Assembly: GCF_005780185.1 (NCBI RefSeq) | Contig: NZ_VBUI01000013.1 | Location: 57,243 to 121,242, forward strand | Source: Halomonas urmiana | GTDB lineage: Bacteria > Pseudomonadota > Gammaproteobacteria > Pseudomonadales > Halomonadaceae | Reading direction: 5' to 3' | Length of the DNA stretch: 64,000 bases | In this document: piece after piece, positions 11,148-20,279 of the stretch | Layout: each line of letters starts with the position of its first letter | Numbering within the stretch: position 1 is the stretch's first letter | Translations under genes and position numbers: made by a program | The notes under the pieces: generated by a model | Told to the model about the DNA's origin: nothing | The model's input: the letters and a program-made list of their open reading frames with translations, nothing else | The model's database searches: none

Positions 11148-12019
11148 CCGCCATGGAATCCCCCAATGCTCTGGACGATATCCTCGAGGCCACGCTGCTG
11201 GCGGCCGGCGAGCCATTGGGACTGGATCGCCTGGAGGGACTCTTCGACGAGCACGAGCAGCCGCCGCGTCGCGCGCTGCGCGAGGCCCTCGAGCGGCTGG
11301 GCCTGCGCCACGAGCGGGGTGCCCTGGAGTTGCTCGAGACCGCCTCGGGCTATCAGCTGCGCATCCGCCCGCGGCTCTCGCCCTGGGTGTCGCGGCTGTG
11401 GGACGAGCGCCCCCAACGCTACTCTCGGGCGCTGCTCGAGACCCTGGCGCTGGTCGCCTACCGCCAGCCGGTGACCCGCGGCGACATCGAGGAGGTGCGC
11501 GGGGTTTCGGTGAGCGGCTCGATCATGCGCACCCTGCTCGACCGTGGCTGGGTGCGCGTGGTGGGCCACCGCGACGTGCCGGGTCGCCCGGCGGTCTATG
11601 CCACCACGCGCAGTTTCCTCGATGACTTCGGACTCAAGACTCTCGACGAGTTGCCGCCGATGCACGAGCTCAAGCAGTTCGAGGAGCCGACCCTCGAGGA
11701 GGAGGCACCGCCGCCCCAGCACGACCTGCTAGCCCAGGCGGATGCGCCGGCGGACGACACCGACGACGGGTCAGACGACAAGACAGCGCCGCCCGAGGAG
11801 GGCGGTGAGGTCGATGCCGAGACCGCCGAGGCGGTCTCGGAGATGACCGAGACGACGGCCGGGAGGGCCGACGACGACCACGCCGGGACGGCGTCCGAGC
11901 GGACAGGGCTGAGCTTCGCCGATCTGGAGGCTCGCCTGTCCGAACGTGCCCGGGGCCGCGTCGACGATGACGCTGCCGCGGGGACGGAATCCACATCCAG
12001 TGAGAACGATGACCGATGA
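11144..12019 (+). CDS. scpB: Segregation and condensation protein B with long acidic tail
   Basis: 291 residues. Residues about 10-185 form the paired winged-helix ScpB core ([46 protein letters not shown]), which dimerises and binds ScpA in the SMC complex. The last ~100 residues are low-complexity and acidic (runs of D, E, A, T), predicted disordered, so the protein is longer than compact Firmicute ScpB of about 190 residues. ATGA overlaps at both ends tie it to scpA and rluB. Confidence 0.95.
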   Translation: MTAMESPNALDDILEATLLAAGEPLGLDRLEGLFDEHEQPPRRALREALERLGLRHERGALELLETASGYQLRIRPRLSPWVSRLWDERPQRYSRALLETLALVAYRQPVTRGDIEEVRGVSVSGSIMRTLLDRGWVRVVGHRDVPGRPAVYATTRSFLDDFGLKTLDELPPMHELKQFEEPTLEEEAPPPQHDLLAQADAPADDTDDGSDDKTAPPEEGGEVDAETAEAVSEMTETTAGRADDDHAGTASERTGLSFADLEARLSERARGRVDDDAAAGTESTSSENDDR

Positions 12020-12873
12020 GCACTACCACCGAGAAACTGCAGAAGGTCCTGGCCCGTGCCGGGCTGGGTTCGCGCCGCGAAATGGAAACGGCCATCGCCG
12101 ACGGCCGGGTCAAGGTCAACGGCAAGGTGGCGACCCTGGGCGACCGCATCGAGGCGCGCGACCGGGTGGCCCTCGACGACCGCCCGGTGACCCTGCGCGC
12201 CGCCGAGGACGTGCCGCGTCGGGTGATCATGTACAACAAGCCCGAGGGTGAACTCTGCACCCGCAAGGACCCCGAGGGGCGCCGCACCGTCTTCGATCGC
12301 CTGCCGCGCCTCAAGGGCGAGCGCTGGATCGCCATCGGCCGCCTGGACATCAACACCAGCGGCCTGCTGCTGTTCACCACCGACGGCGAGCTGGCCAACA
12401 AGCTGATGCACCCCTCCACCCAGGTGGAGCGCGAGTACGCCGTGCGCGTCATGGGCGAGGTCACCCAGGCGCAGGTCAAGGCGATGGTCGAGGGGGTGAT
12501 GCTCGACGATGGCCCGGCGAACTTCACCGACGTGCAGGAGTTCGGCGGCGAGGGCATCAACACCTGGTTCCACGTCGTGATCATGGAAGGGCGCAACCGC
12601 GAGGTGCGCCGGCTGTGGGAGTCCCAGGGCCTGACCGTCAGCCGCCTCAAGCGGGTGCGCTACGGCAACATCTTCCTCGACAAGCGCACCAAGGCCGGGG
12701 AGTGGGTGGAACTCTCCCAGGACGAGATCGATGATTTGGCCATGACGGCCGGCCTGGCGGCGCGCAAGGTGCCGGAGCTGACCCCGGACGAGAAGAATCG
12801 CTGGAGCCGCGACAAGCACAAGCGCCGGCCGGTGCAGGCCATGCGCAAGCCGAAGAGCCAGCGTCAGCGCTGA
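12016..12873 (+). CDS. rluB: 23S rRNA pseudouridine(2605) synthase RluB
   Basis: 285 residues. An N-terminal S4 RNA-binding domain (about 1-60: [22 protein letters not shown]) precedes the RsuA/RluB synthase fold with the catalytic aspartate D111 in [15 protein letters not shown] short basic C-terminal tail (RKPKSQRQR) follows. RluB makes pseudouridine 2605 in 23S rRNA; RluB rather than RluE or RluF is chosen from the scpAB-rluB neighbourhood and the overall match. Its ATG overlaps the scpB stop. Confidence 0.92.
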   Translation: MSTTTEKLQKVLARAGLGSRREMETAIADGRVKVNGKVATLGDRIEARDRVALDDRPVTLRAAEDVPRRVIMYNKPEGELCTRKDPEGRRTVFDRLPRLKGERWIAIGRLDINTSGLLLFTTDGELANKLMHPSTQVEREYAVRVMGEVTQAQVKAMVEGVMLDDGPANFTDVQEFGGEGINTWFHVVIMEGRNREVRRLWESQGLTVSRLKRVRYGNIFLDKRTKAGEWVELSQDEIDDLAMTAGLAARKVPELTPDEKNRWSRDKHKRRPVQAMRKPKSQRQR

Positions 12874-12909
12874 TCCGCGCCGTTCTCTTCGACCAAAGGC
12901 AAAAATCGC

Positions 12910-12938
12910 TTGCCATCGCGGGGGCGGATCAGTAATAT
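12910..12938 (+). promoter_or_regulatory. Sigma-70 promoter of the tRNA-Lys pair
   Basis: TTGCCA, 17-bp spacer, TAATAT, ending 16 bp before the first tRNA. Near-consensus and ideally placed. Confidence 0.8.
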
Positions 12939-12954
12939 CTGCACCCGTTCGGAA

Positions 12955-13030
12955 GGGTCGTTAGCTCAGTTGGTAGAGCAGTTGGCTTTTAACCAATTGG
13001 TCGTAGGTTCGAATCCTACACGACCCACCA
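12955..13030 (+). tRNA. tRNA-Lys (UUU), copy 1
   Basis: 76 nt with encoded CCA. The acceptor stem GGGTCGT pairs with ACGACCC, the anticodon loop CTTTTAA gives UUU, and the T-loop is GGTTCGAATCC. Confidence 0.98.
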
Positions 13031-13071
13031 TCCGAACCTGAGAGCATGGCGACTGAGCCGCCATGCGTCAT

Positions 13072-13147
13072 GGGTCGTTAGCTCAGTTGGTAGAGCAGTT
13101 GGCTTTTAACCAATTGGTCGTAGGTTCGAATCCTACACGACCCACCA
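13072..13147 (+). tRNA. tRNA-Lys (UUU), copy 2
   Basis: Identical in all 76 nt to copy 1, 41 bp downstream. The spacer holds a small GCATGGCG/CGCCATGC hairpin that may aid precursor processing. Both copies should be made from one transcript. Confidence 0.98.
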
Positions 13148-13153
13148 GATTCG

Positions 13154-13184
13154 ACGCCCCCGCTTCCCCTGGAAGCGGGGGCGT
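13154..13184 (+). terminator. Terminator after tRNA-Lys pair
   Basis: A 14-bp stem starting ACGCCCCCGCTTCC with loop CCT, directly behind the second tRNA. The T-tract is poor (TTCTG). Confidence 0.75.
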
Positions 13185-13422
13185 TCTGCGTTGGGGACGC
13201 CCAACGCGGGTCGAGTCCGGCCGGGGACGTTCGCGCTGCGACACTTTCTTCTCGCCGGAATCGAACAATAGGCAGTCATTCTGGTCTAGAATGGCGTTGG
13301 GTCGGCCATCGCGACAGACGCAGCGGTTGACCCTCTGGCGTGTGGCCCCCGTGCGGAGTGCACGAGCGGCGACACCTGGTGCATTGCAGGGGGAGCCCCT
13401 GCCGGTCACAGTGGTAGACACG

Positions 13423-14457
13423 ATGACGATCATGACTTCCCGTGCCGATCTGCGCGAGCAGCTGGCACGCACCTATTGCCCCACCCGCATTCCCGCCGAG
13501 GATGAGGCGCGCATCGACGAGATCAAGGCGCTCCTCGAGGCCAACAACGCCGTGCTGGTGGCGCACTACTATACCGACGATGCCATCCAGCAGCTGGCCG
13601 AAGAGACCGGCGGCTGCGTCGCCGATTCCCTGGAGATGGCGCGCTTCGGCGCCCGCCACGAGGCCGATACCCTGGTGGTGGCCGGCGTGCGCTTCATGGG
13701 CGAGACGGCCAAGATCCTCTCCCCGGAAAAGCGGGTGCTGATGCCGACCCTGGAGGCGACCTGCTCGCTGGACCTGGGCTGCCCGGCCGACGAGTTCAGC
13801 GCCTTCTGCGATGCCCATCCCGACCGCACCGTGGTGGTCTATGCCAACACCTCCGCGGCGGTGAAGGCGCGCGCCGACTGGGTGGTGACCTCCTCCATCG
13901 CCGTGGACGTGATCGAGCACCTCCAGGCGCGGGGCGAGAAGATCCTCTGGGCCCCGGACAAGCACCTCGGCGGCTACATCCAGAAGCAGACCGGCGCCGA
14001 CATGTTGCTCTGGGACGGTGCCTGCATCGTCCACGAGGAGTTCAAGGCCCAGGGCGTCGAGGATCTCAAGTCGCTCTATCCCGATGCCGCCGTGCTGGTG
14101 CACCCGGAATCGCCGGCCTCGGTGGTGGAGCTTGCCGACGTGGCGGGGTCTACCTCCCAGCTGATCACCGCGGCGAAGGAGCTGCCCAACGAGCGGCTTA
14201 TCGTCGCCACCGATCGCGGCATCTTCTTCAAGATGCAGCAGGCGGTGCCGGAGAAGACGCTGTTCGAGGCGCCCACCGCCGGCAACGGCGCCACCTGCAA
14301 GAGCTGCGCCCACTGTCCGTGGATGGCGATGAACGCCCTGGACAACCTGGCCGGCGCGCTGCGCCAGGGAACGGGGGAGGTGTTCGTCGATGACGCCCTG
14401 CGCCTGGCCGCCCTCAAGCCCCTGGAGCGGATGCTCAACTTCCAAGCGCCCAGCTGA
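13423..14457 (+). CDS. nadA: Quinolinate synthase NadA
   Basis: 344 residues (E. coli 347). It condenses iminoaspartate with DHAP to quinolinate in de novo NAD synthesis, using a [4Fe-4S] cluster. Conserved cysteines lie in [20 protein letters not shown] and [21 protein letters not shown] near the N-terminus is typical. The start is the ATG at 13423 (MTIMTSR); an ATG at 13432 is possible and neither has a strong ribosome site. The frame is open far upstream into the tRNA, which is not part of the gene. The partner nadC is in this window at 23.3-24.1 kb. Confidence 0.95.
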   Translation: MTIMTSRADLREQLARTYCPTRIPAEDEARIDEIKALLEANNAVLVAHYYTDDAIQQLAEETGGCVADSLEMARFGARHEADTLVVAGVRFMGETAKILSPEKRVLMPTLEATCSLDLGCPADEFSAFCDAHPDRTVVVYANTSAAVKARADWVVTSSIAVDVIEHLQARGEKILWAPDKHLGGYIQKQTGADMLLWDGACIVHEEFKAQGVEDLKSLYPDAAVLVHPESPASVVELADVAGSTSQLITAAKELPNERLIVATDRGIFFKMQQAVPEKTLFEAPTAGNGATCKSCAHCPWMAMNALDNLAGALRQGTGEVFVDDALRLAALKPLERMLNFQAPS

Positions 14458-14471
14458 AAGCGCCGAGCCGT
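14458..14471 (+). repeat. Degenerate heptads after the nadA stop (left arm)
   Basis: Directly after the nadA TGA come AAGCGCC and GAGCCGT, two RAGCNNN units. AGCGCCGAGC at 14459-14468 is an exact reverse complement of the junction of units in the array at 14577. Confidence 0.55.
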
Positions 14472-14510
14472 TCAGAGACGGGGGGCAGCTGCCTAGGCTG
14501 AAAGCGAGGA

Positions 14511-14541
14511 AACCCCACGGGTATCGAAGCCAGTGGGGGTT
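14511..14541 (+). terminator. Probable nadA terminator
   Basis: AACCCCAC pairs with GTGGGGGTT (one bulged G), loop about 14 nt, followed by TTCTTCTT. Lies 53 bp after the nadA stop. Confidence 0.6.
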
Positions 14542-14576
14542 CTTCTTGACATCGGATCTTGAACAGCCAGCATTCT

Positions 14577-14642
14577 GCTCGGCGCTCGGCGCTCGGCGCT
14601 CGGCGCTCGGCGCTCGGCGCTCGGCGCTCGGCGCTCGGCGCT
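14577..14642 (-). repeat. 7-bp tandem array (GCTCGGC) x 9.4
   Basis: Nine perfect copies plus three bases. On the minus strand the unit reads GAGCGCC, and the bepA stop TAG (14643-14641) begins the first, variant unit TAGCGCC. No spacers, so not a CRISPR. Belongs to the four-member heptad family of this window. Confidence 0.95.
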
Positions 14643-16149
14643 ATCGGAACTCCTCCAGCGTCTCCCGGTAGCCGATGAAGTCCTCCCGGCGACGCTCGAT
14701 CGCGCTCGCCGCGGCGGGCTCGCCCCGGCGCTCGGCGACGTCCTTGGCCACCTCGAGCTGGCGAATGGCCCGGTCGATGCGTCCGGTGAGCTGCAGCTGC
14801 TCGGCGCGGGCCAGGTGGCCCCAGGCCTCCCGGCCGCTGCGCCCGGCGGCCTCGGCGAGCAGGGTGAATACCTGCGGGTCCTCGGGTCGGCGCTCGGCCA
14901 GCTCGCGCAGCACCCGGTAGGCCTCGTCGGGATCACGCTGCAGCAGCGCCTCTCCGAGCAGTCGGTGGGTCGGCGCGTAGTCCGGCATCAGTCGCAGCTG
15001 AGCCCGGCTGCGGCCGATGGCGTCGTCGGTGCGTCCGGCGGAGAAGGCCACCTGGGCCGCGGTGGCCGGTAGCATCGTGAGGTCCGGGTGCGCGCGGGCC
15101 AGGGCGTCGAGCTCGCTCAGGGCCCGGTCGGGGCGGCCCGCGCGGGCGTCGAGCAGCGCCGCCAGGTAGCGGCGTGCCGCCGCGGGGGCCTGGTCCTGGG
15201 CCAGCCGGGTGGCGGCCTGCTGGGGATCGCGCTCGTGGATCGCCAGCAGGGCGCGGGCCCTGACCAGCGCGTACTCGAGCGCCTCGCCACGCGGCGTCGC
15301 CACGGGCGTCTGGTTGGCACGGGCCTGGGTGTCGCTGATGCGCGATTCGGTCATCGGGTGAGAGAGCAGGAACTCCGGTGGGTTGCCGCCCTGCAGGCTG
15401 ACCATGCGCTGCAGGGCGCGGAACATCTCGACCATGGCGGCCGGGTCGTAGCCGGCACCGGCCATCGCCTGCAGGCCGACGCGGTCGGCCTCCTGCTCGA
15501 AGCGCCGCGAGTAGCGCAGCTGGTCCTGTATGAAGGCTGCCTGGGTGCCCATGGCGGCGGCGATGCCGGCATCGCCGCCGCCTCCGGCGGCGATCAGCAT
15601 GCCGGCCAGCATGGCCGCCATGGTCGGGATCTGGGTCTGCTCGGCGCGTTCCCGGCCGCGGGCGTAGTGGCGCTGGGCGAGGTGGCCGAGCTCATGGGCG
15701 ACCACCGAGGCGAACTCTGCCTCTCGCTCGGCGAAGGCGAACAGCCCGGCGTTGACGCCGATCACTCCGCCCGGCACCGCGAAGGCGTTGAGCAGGCGGC
15801 TCTCCACCAGGGTGACGACGGTACGCGCCTGGGTGAGGCCGCTGTGGGGCAGCAGGCGGGCGACCAGCGACTCCACGTAGTCCTGGGCGATGGCGTCCTG
15901 CCACGCGGGGGCGCGGGCGCGGAACTGGCGCAGCCAGGCGCGTCCCAGGCGCAGCTCCTCGCCGCTGATGGCCTGGCTACCGCCATGGGTGAGGCTCGGC
16001 AGGCCATAGTCGCCGCTCGCGATCGGGGTGCCGCCGCGGTCGCTCAGGTCGGGCGCCTCGAAGCGGCCCGCGGACTGCACCTGAGTCGGCAGGGCGAGCG
16101 ACAGGCAAAGGGCGCTGGCGGTGAGGCAGGTTCCGGTTCGACGCAACAT
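14641..16149 (-). CDS. bepA: Outer-membrane assembly metalloprotease/chaperone BepA (M48)
   Basis: 502 residues. The ATG at 16149 has GAGG 6 bp upstream; an in-frame ATG two codons earlier (16155) is the alternative. A signal peptide covers about 1-25 (LTASALCLSLALPTQVQS). The M48 catalytic motif HELGH (152-156) and the downstream ligand region FEQEADRVGLQAM follow, then a C-terminal TPR-rich half (about 250-500). BepA works in the periplasm on LptD and BAM substrates. Length and order match E. coli BepA (487). The stop is embedded in a heptad array. Divergent from the tusA-like/perM pair. Confidence 0.92.
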   Translation of the reverse strand: MLRRTGTCLTASALCLSLALPTQVQSAGRFEAPDLSDRGGTPIASGDYGLPSLTHGGSQAISGEELRLGRAWLRQFRARAPAWQDAIAQDYVESLVARLLPHSGLTQARTVVTLVESRLLNAFAVPGGVIGVNAGLFAFAEREAEFASVVAHELGHLAQRHYARGRERAEQTQIPTMAAMLAGMLIAAGGGGDAGIAAAMGTQAAFIQDQLRYSRRFEQEADRVGLQAMAGAGYDPAAMVEMFRALQRMVSLQGGNPPEFLLSHPMTESRISDTQARANQTPVATPRGEALEYALVRARALLAIHERDPQQAATRLAQDQAPAAARRYLAALLDARAGRPDRALSELDALARAHPDLTMLPATAAQVAFSAGRTDDAIGRSRAQLRLMPDYAPTHRLLGEALLQRDPDEAYRVLRELAERRPEDPQVFTLLAEAAGRSGREAWGHLARAEQLQLTGRIDRAIRQLEVAKDVAERRGEPAAASAIERRREDFIGYRETLEEFR

Positions 16150-16291
16150 GGCCATCCTCGTCACGGGGCGAAAGCAGGGGCGGGCATTCCGCTCTGACAT
16201 TGATTCGGTACGCAAAGTGCCTTTAAATCGCAGGAACTTGCGTGTGGGTCCGTCGGCCTGCACGACTCACTGCATTCTCCCGGGAGACAAC

Positions 16292-16540
16292 ATGGCGCTG
16301 CAACCCGACGACCTGCTCGATGCCCGCGGTCTTCCCTGTCCGCTGCCGCTGCTCAAGGCCAAGCAGGCCCTGTCACGCCTCGCGCCCGGTCAGCTGCTCG
16401 AGATACAGGCCACGGACGCGGGCTCCTGGCACGACTTCGAGACCTTCATCGCCCAGAGCGACCATGAGATGCCGGCCCGCGAGGAGCGGGGCGATGTCTA
16501 TCATTACTGGATTCGCAAGGGCGGGGAGCATGCTACATGA
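16292..16540 (+). CDS. TusA-family sulfur carrier protein
   Basis: 82 residues from the ATG at 16292 with GGGAGA upstream; the longer open frame 5' overlaps bepA. DARGLPCPLPLLKAKQAL holds the CPxP signature with the sulfur-carrying C16. TusA-like proteins relay persulfide sulfur; this paralogue beside perM and bepA is a conserved gammaproteobacterial gene distinct from true tusA, and its partner is not known from sequence. It overlaps perM by ATGA. Confidence 0.88.
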   Translation: MALQPDDLLDARGLPCPLPLLKAKQALSRLAPGQLLEIQATDAGSWHDFETFIAQSDHEMPAREERGDVYHYWIRKGGEHAT

Positions 16541-17640
16541 CCCTGAGGTCGGTATTCCGTGGCTGGATCGAGCACTACTTCTCCGACGAGGAGGCGGTGA
16601 TCCTGCTGGTGGTGCTGGTGCTCGGCTTCGCCGTGGTGATCTGGCTGGGCAAGATGCTGGCGCCCTTCCTCACCGCGCTGGTCATCGCCTTCCTGCTGCA
16701 GGGGGCGGTGAACGGACTGACCCGGCGGCGCGTGCCGCACTTCCTGGCGGTGATGCTGGTCTTCCTGGCCTTCATCGGCGTGCTGCTGGCAATGGCGCTC
16801 ATCCTGATGCCGCTGATCTGGAACCAGCTGATCAACCTGGTCCAGGAAACGCCGCGCATGTTCGCCAGCGTCCAGCAGCTGCTCGACGACCTCCAGGTGC
16901 GCTACCCGCAGCTGGTCACCCCGGACCAGATCCAGACCTGGATCGGCATGGCCGGCCGCGAGGTGACCCAGCTCGGCCAGCGGGCCCTGACCCTCTCGCT
17001 GGCCTCTCTGGGCAACCTGGTGGGGCTGATCGTCTACCTGGTGCTGGTGCCGATCCTGGTCTTCTTCATGCTCAAGGATCGTGATCGGCTGGTGGGGTTC
17101 ATCGTCTCGCTGTTGCCAAGGAATCGCGGGCTGATGACGCGGGTCTGGCAGGAGATGGACGACCAGATCGCCAACTACGTGCGCGGCAAGTTCACCGAGA
17201 TCATCATCGTTGGCAGTGTGGCCTTCTTCACCTTCGCCTTCTTCGGGCTGCCCTACTCGGCGCTGCTGGCGGTGCTGGTGGGTCTCTCGGTGCTGGTGCC
17301 CTACATCGGTGCCGCCGTGGCCACGCTGCCGGTGGCGGCCGTGGCCGGCTTCCACTTCGGCCTGGGTGACCAGTTCCTCTACGTGATCGTGGCCTACGGC
17401 GTGATCCAGGCGCTGGACGGCAACGTGCTGGTGCCGGTGCTGTTCTCCGAGGCGGTCAACCTGCACCCGGTATCGATCATCCTGGCGGTGCTGTTCTTCG
17501 GCGGGGTCTGGGGCTTCTGGGGCATCTTCTTCGCCATTCCCCTGGCGACCCTGCTCAAGGCGCTGGTCTATGCCTGGCCCAGGGGCCTCAAGCAGCGCCG
17601 CCAGGAAGTCTCCCGGGAAGAGCAGGCCGCCGGGCCCTGA
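16537..17640 (+). CDS. perM: PerM / AI-2E transporter family membrane protein
   Basis: 367 residues with about eight hydrophobic segments, a hydrophilic middle loop (about 105-160), LVPILVFFMLKDRDRL and the C-terminal signature GLSVLVPYIGAAVATLP plus VIQALDGNVLVPVLFSEAVNLHP. The family includes AI-2 exporter TqsA, Na+/H+-linked members and PerM of unclear substrate. Context with bepA in E. coli (perM-bepA) supports the PerM branch. Translationally coupled to the tusA-like gene. Confidence 0.88.
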   Translation: MTLRSVFRGWIEHYFSDEEAVILLVVLVLGFAVVIWLGKMLAPFLTALVIAFLLQGAVNGLTRRRVPHFLAVMLVFLAFIGVLLAMALILMPLIWNQLINLVQETPRMFASVQQLLDDLQVRYPQLVTPDQIQTWIGMAGREVTQLGQRALTLSLASLGNLVGLIVYLVLVPILVFFMLKDRDRLVGFIVSLLPRNRGLMTRVWQEMDDQIANYVRGKFTEIIIVGSVAFFTFAFFGLPYSALLAVLVGLSVLVPYIGAAVATLPVAAVAGFHFGLGDQFLYVIVAYGVIQALDGNVLVPVLFSEAVNLHPVSIILAVLFFGGVWGFWGIFFAIPLATLLKALVYAWPRGLKQRRQEVSREEQAAGP

Positions 17641-17642
17641 GT

Positions 17643-17664
17643 GCCGCCGCCGCGGGGCGGCGGC
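17643..17664. terminator. GC hairpin between perM and bcp
   Basis: GCCGCCGCC, loop GCGG, GGCGGCGGC in the 31-bp convergent gap. No T-tract, so termination is inferred from position. Confidence 0.45.
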
Positions 17665-17671
17665 GCGGCCG

Positions 17672-18148
17672 TCACTGCCCAGCATGCAGCGCCTGGGCTG
17701 CCTCGAGCACCTCCTGGGCATGGCCCTTGACCTTGACGCCGCGCCACTCGCGGGCGAGCCGACCGTCGGCATCGATCAGGAAGGTGCTGCGCTCGATGCC
17801 CAGGTGCTCCTTGCCGTAGAGCTTCTTCAGCTTGATGACGTCGAACAGCCGGCAGACGGCCTCGTCCTTGTCGGAGATCAGCGCGAAGTTGAACCCCTGC
17901 TTGGCCTTGAAGTTCTCCTGGGCGCGGATGCCGTCCCGGGAGACGCCCAGGATCACGGTGTTGGCGGCCTCGAACGCCGCCTTGCGATCGCGGAAGTCGC
18001 CGCCCTCGGTGGTGCAGCCCGGGGTGCTGGCCTTGGGATAGAAGTAGATCACCACCTGGCGGCCCCGCAGGTCGGAGAGGGTGGCGGGGGTATCGCCGGT
18101 GGCGGTGGCGTTGAAATCGGGGACGGGTTCGCCGAGGCTGACGCTCAT
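17672..18148 (-). CDS. bcp: Thioredoxin-dependent peroxiredoxin Bcp (PrxQ type)
   Basis: 158 residues from the ATG at 18148, with AAGGAG 7 bp upstream; the open frame extends 5' without a site. It reduces hydroperoxides using the peroxidatic cysteine C45 in STPGCTTE. The usual resolving cysteine five residues later is glycine (G50, CTTEGGDFRD), so this is a 1-Cys or atypical 2-Cys variant; another cysteine lies in EAVCRLFD. The conserved arginine region and ERSTFLIDADG are typical. Divergent from dapA. Confidence 0.93.
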   Translation of the reverse strand: MSVSLGEPVPDFNATATGDTPATLSDLRGRQVVIYFYPKASTPGCTTEGGDFRDRKAAFEAANTVILGVSRDGIRAQENFKAKQGFNFALISDKDEAVCRLFDVIKLKKLYGKEHLGIERSTFLIDADGRLAREWRGVKVKGHAQEVLEAAQALHAGQ

Positions 18149-18378
18149 GAAACGGCTCCTTGTGAGGGTGGCGTGGAACGGAGACAAACCGCCGGTCGCA
18201 CGGGGTGGGTCGGACCCATGAGCGTCGATTACACGCAAGGCGCGGCGAACTGTAAAGTCGCGGCTGTACAGGCTCTCGAGGCCTGAGTACCATTTGGCCC
18301 CTGGCCCCGGGGCAGGTCCCGGCGCTTCCCGGGGGCCGGCAGGCCGTATATGCAGGTGAATCGAGAGGAATCGAGAGG

Positions 18379-19263
18379 ATGATCACTGGAAGTATCGTCG
18401 CGCTGGCGACGCCGATGAAGGTCAACGGCGATATCGACTGGGAGGCCCTGCGCCGCCTGGTGCACTTTCATCTCGACAACGGCACCGATGCGATCGTGGC
18501 GGCCGGCACCACCGGCGAGCCGACGACCATGTCCTTCGCCGAGCACTTCGACGTCATCCGCACCGTGGTGGAAGAGGTCAACGGACGCATTCCGGTGATC
18601 GCCGGTACCGGCTCCAACAACACCACCGAGGCGGTCGAGCTGACCCGCTACGCCAAGGAGGTCGGTGCCGACTACTGCCTGACGGTGGCGCCCTACTACA
18701 ACAAGCCGACCCAGGAAGGCCTGTTCCAGCACTTCAAGGCCATCGCCGAAGCCAGCGACCTGCCGGTGATCCTCTACAATGTGCCGGGTCGCACCTGCTC
18801 CGACATCTACAACGAGACCGTGATGCGCCTCGCCGAGGTCGACGGGATCATCGGCCTCAAGGATGCCACCGGCAACCTGGAGCGTGCCGAGGACCTGATC
18901 GCGCGCCTCAAGGGCAGCGACTTCATGCTCTATTCCGGCGACGATGCCACCGCCTGCGACTTCATGTTGATGGGCGGCCACGGCGACATCTCGGTGACCG
19001 CCAACGTCGCGCCGCGGGCCATGCACGAGCTGTGCAGCGCCGCCGTGACCGGCGATGCCGACAAGGCCCACCAGCTCAACACCCGCCTGCTGCCGCTGCA
19101 CACCAGCCTGGGCGTCGAGTCCAACCCGATTCCGGTCAAGTGGGCGCTATATCGCATGGGCTACATCGAGCCGGGCATCCGCCTGCCGCTGACCTGGCTC
19201 TCCGAGAAGTACCACTCCACCGTCAGCGAGGCCCTGCAGCTGGCGGGGATGATCGACGATTGA
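18379..19263 (+). CDS. dapA: 4-hydroxy-tetrahydrodipicolinate synthase
   Basis: 294 residues, starting [13 protein letters not shown]. It condenses aspartate semialdehyde with pyruvate in lysine/diaminopimelate synthesis. The Schiff-base lysine K161 (GLKDATGN) and Y133 (ILYNVPGRT) fall at the same numbers as in E. coli. GAGAGG precedes the ATG by a few bases. The order dapA-bamC-(MBL)-purC repeats the E. coli dapA-bamC-purC layout. Confidence 0.97.
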   Translation: MITGSIVALATPMKVNGDIDWEALRRLVHFHLDNGTDAIVAAGTTGEPTTMSFAEHFDVIRTVVEEVNGRIPVIAGTGSNNTTEAVELTRYAKEVGADYCLTVAPYYNKPTQEGLFQHFKAIAEASDLPVILYNVPGRTCSDIYNETVMRLAEVDGIIGLKDATGNLERAEDLIARLKGSDFMLYSGDDATACDFMLMGGHGDISVTANVAPRAMHELCSAAVTGDADKAHQLNTRLLPLHTSLGVESNPIPVKWALYRMGYIEPGIRLPLTWLSEKYHSTVSEALQLAGMIDD

Positions 19264-19310
19264 GCGGTGCCCGGCATCGCACTCCGCACAATACGAGGCA
19301 AGGTGGACGC

Positions 19311-20279
19311 ATGAACTCTGCGCTGAAAGGGATGCTGGTGGCGACGGTCGCGCTGGCCACGGTCGGTTGCGCCCGTGATGGCTACTATCACGATCGCAAC
19401 CTCGACTACGCCGAGGCCGAGGAGGCGGCGCCCCTGGTGCTGCCGGAGGCCCGCAACCCGGCGCGCTACCGGGACGCCATGCCGGTACCCGAGGTGAGCG
19501 GCGCGCGTCCTGCCGCGGACGGCGTGGTGGAAGCGCCGCTGCCCCAGGCCCTGTCGCCGGGGCGTGCCCGAGAGCGCGGCGACGTCGAGCGCCGCGAGAT
19601 CGGCAGCGACGCCTGGCTGGTGGTGGGCGCCGAGCCGGCCTCGGTATGGCCGGAGCTCGAGCGCTTCGCGCAGGGGCGTGGGCTCCAGGTCATCGCTCGG
19701 GATCCGAGCCGCGGCGTGCTGGAAACCGAGCAGGCCCGGCTGAGCGTCCGCCAGGGGCTGCGCCGCGGCGACAGCGAGCTGCACTGCGAGCGCGGCGGCG
19801 CCGTCGACGTGGGCTGCCTCCGGGCGTTGGAGCGCCACTTCGAGTCGCTCAGCGCCTCGGCCAGCGCGGCGTCGCTGACCGCCCAGCGCCCCGAGGTGCA
19901 GGACCGCGCCCGGTTCGAGCAGCGCGGCGACGACTGGCAGGTGATCCTGCCCTACGACATCGATCGCCTGTGGGCCGAGTTCAGCCATCAGCTGGAGATC
20001 GACTTCGCCGTCGAGGGCCGCCGCGAGCTGCGCGAGCGCGATCCGAGTGCGCACAGCTTCCTGGTCGACTACCTGACCCGCGAAGGGCGTGAGCAGGGCC
20101 TGCTGAGCTCGCTGGCGTCGCTCGAGCTCGGCGCCAAGCCACAGCCGGTGCGGCTGACCCTCGAGGCGCGTGGCCCCGAGCAGACCGTGCTGCGCGCGGT
20201 AGGTGTCGGCGAGGCCGGCGCGCTGTCCGAGGAGGATCAGCGCGAGCTGCTCGAGCGGGTGGCGGGCCTGCTGCGCTGA
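19311..20279 (+). CDS. bamC: Outer-membrane assembly lipoprotein BamC
   Basis: 322 residues from the ATG at 19311, with AAGGTGG upstream. The lipoprotein signal ends in LATVGC (Cys about 20). An unstructured N-terminal segment (to about 90) precedes two helix-grip domains (about 95-190 and 205-320). BamC is an accessory of the beta-barrel assembly machine. Sequence identity is low in this family; the call rests on lipobox, size (E. coli 344) and the dapA-purC position. Its TGA overlaps the next ATG. Confidence 0.85.
   Translation: MNSALKGMLVATVALATVGCARDGYYHDRNLDYAEAEEAAPLVLPEARNPARYRDAMPVPEVSGARPAADGVVEAPLPQALSPGRARERGDVERREIGSDAWLVVGAEPASVWPELERFAQGRGLQVIARDPSRGVLETEQARLSVRQGLRRGDSELHCERGGAVDVGCLRALERHFESLSASASAASLTAQRPEVQDRARFEQRGDDWQVILPYDIDRLWAEFSHQLEIDFAVEGRRELRERDPSAHSFLVDYLTREGREQGLLSSLASLELGAKPQPVRLTLEARGPEQTVLRAVGVGEAGALSEEDQRELLERVAGLLR

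Noticed and set aside
12955..13147. Attachment site or element junction at the duplicated tRNA-Lys
   Set aside because: Both copies are complete and separated by 41 bp; no integrase or foreign DNA follows.
13265..13300. nadA operator ATTCT-GGTCT-AGAAT
   Set aside because: Short inverted repeat with no match to a NAD regulator site I know; left unassigned.
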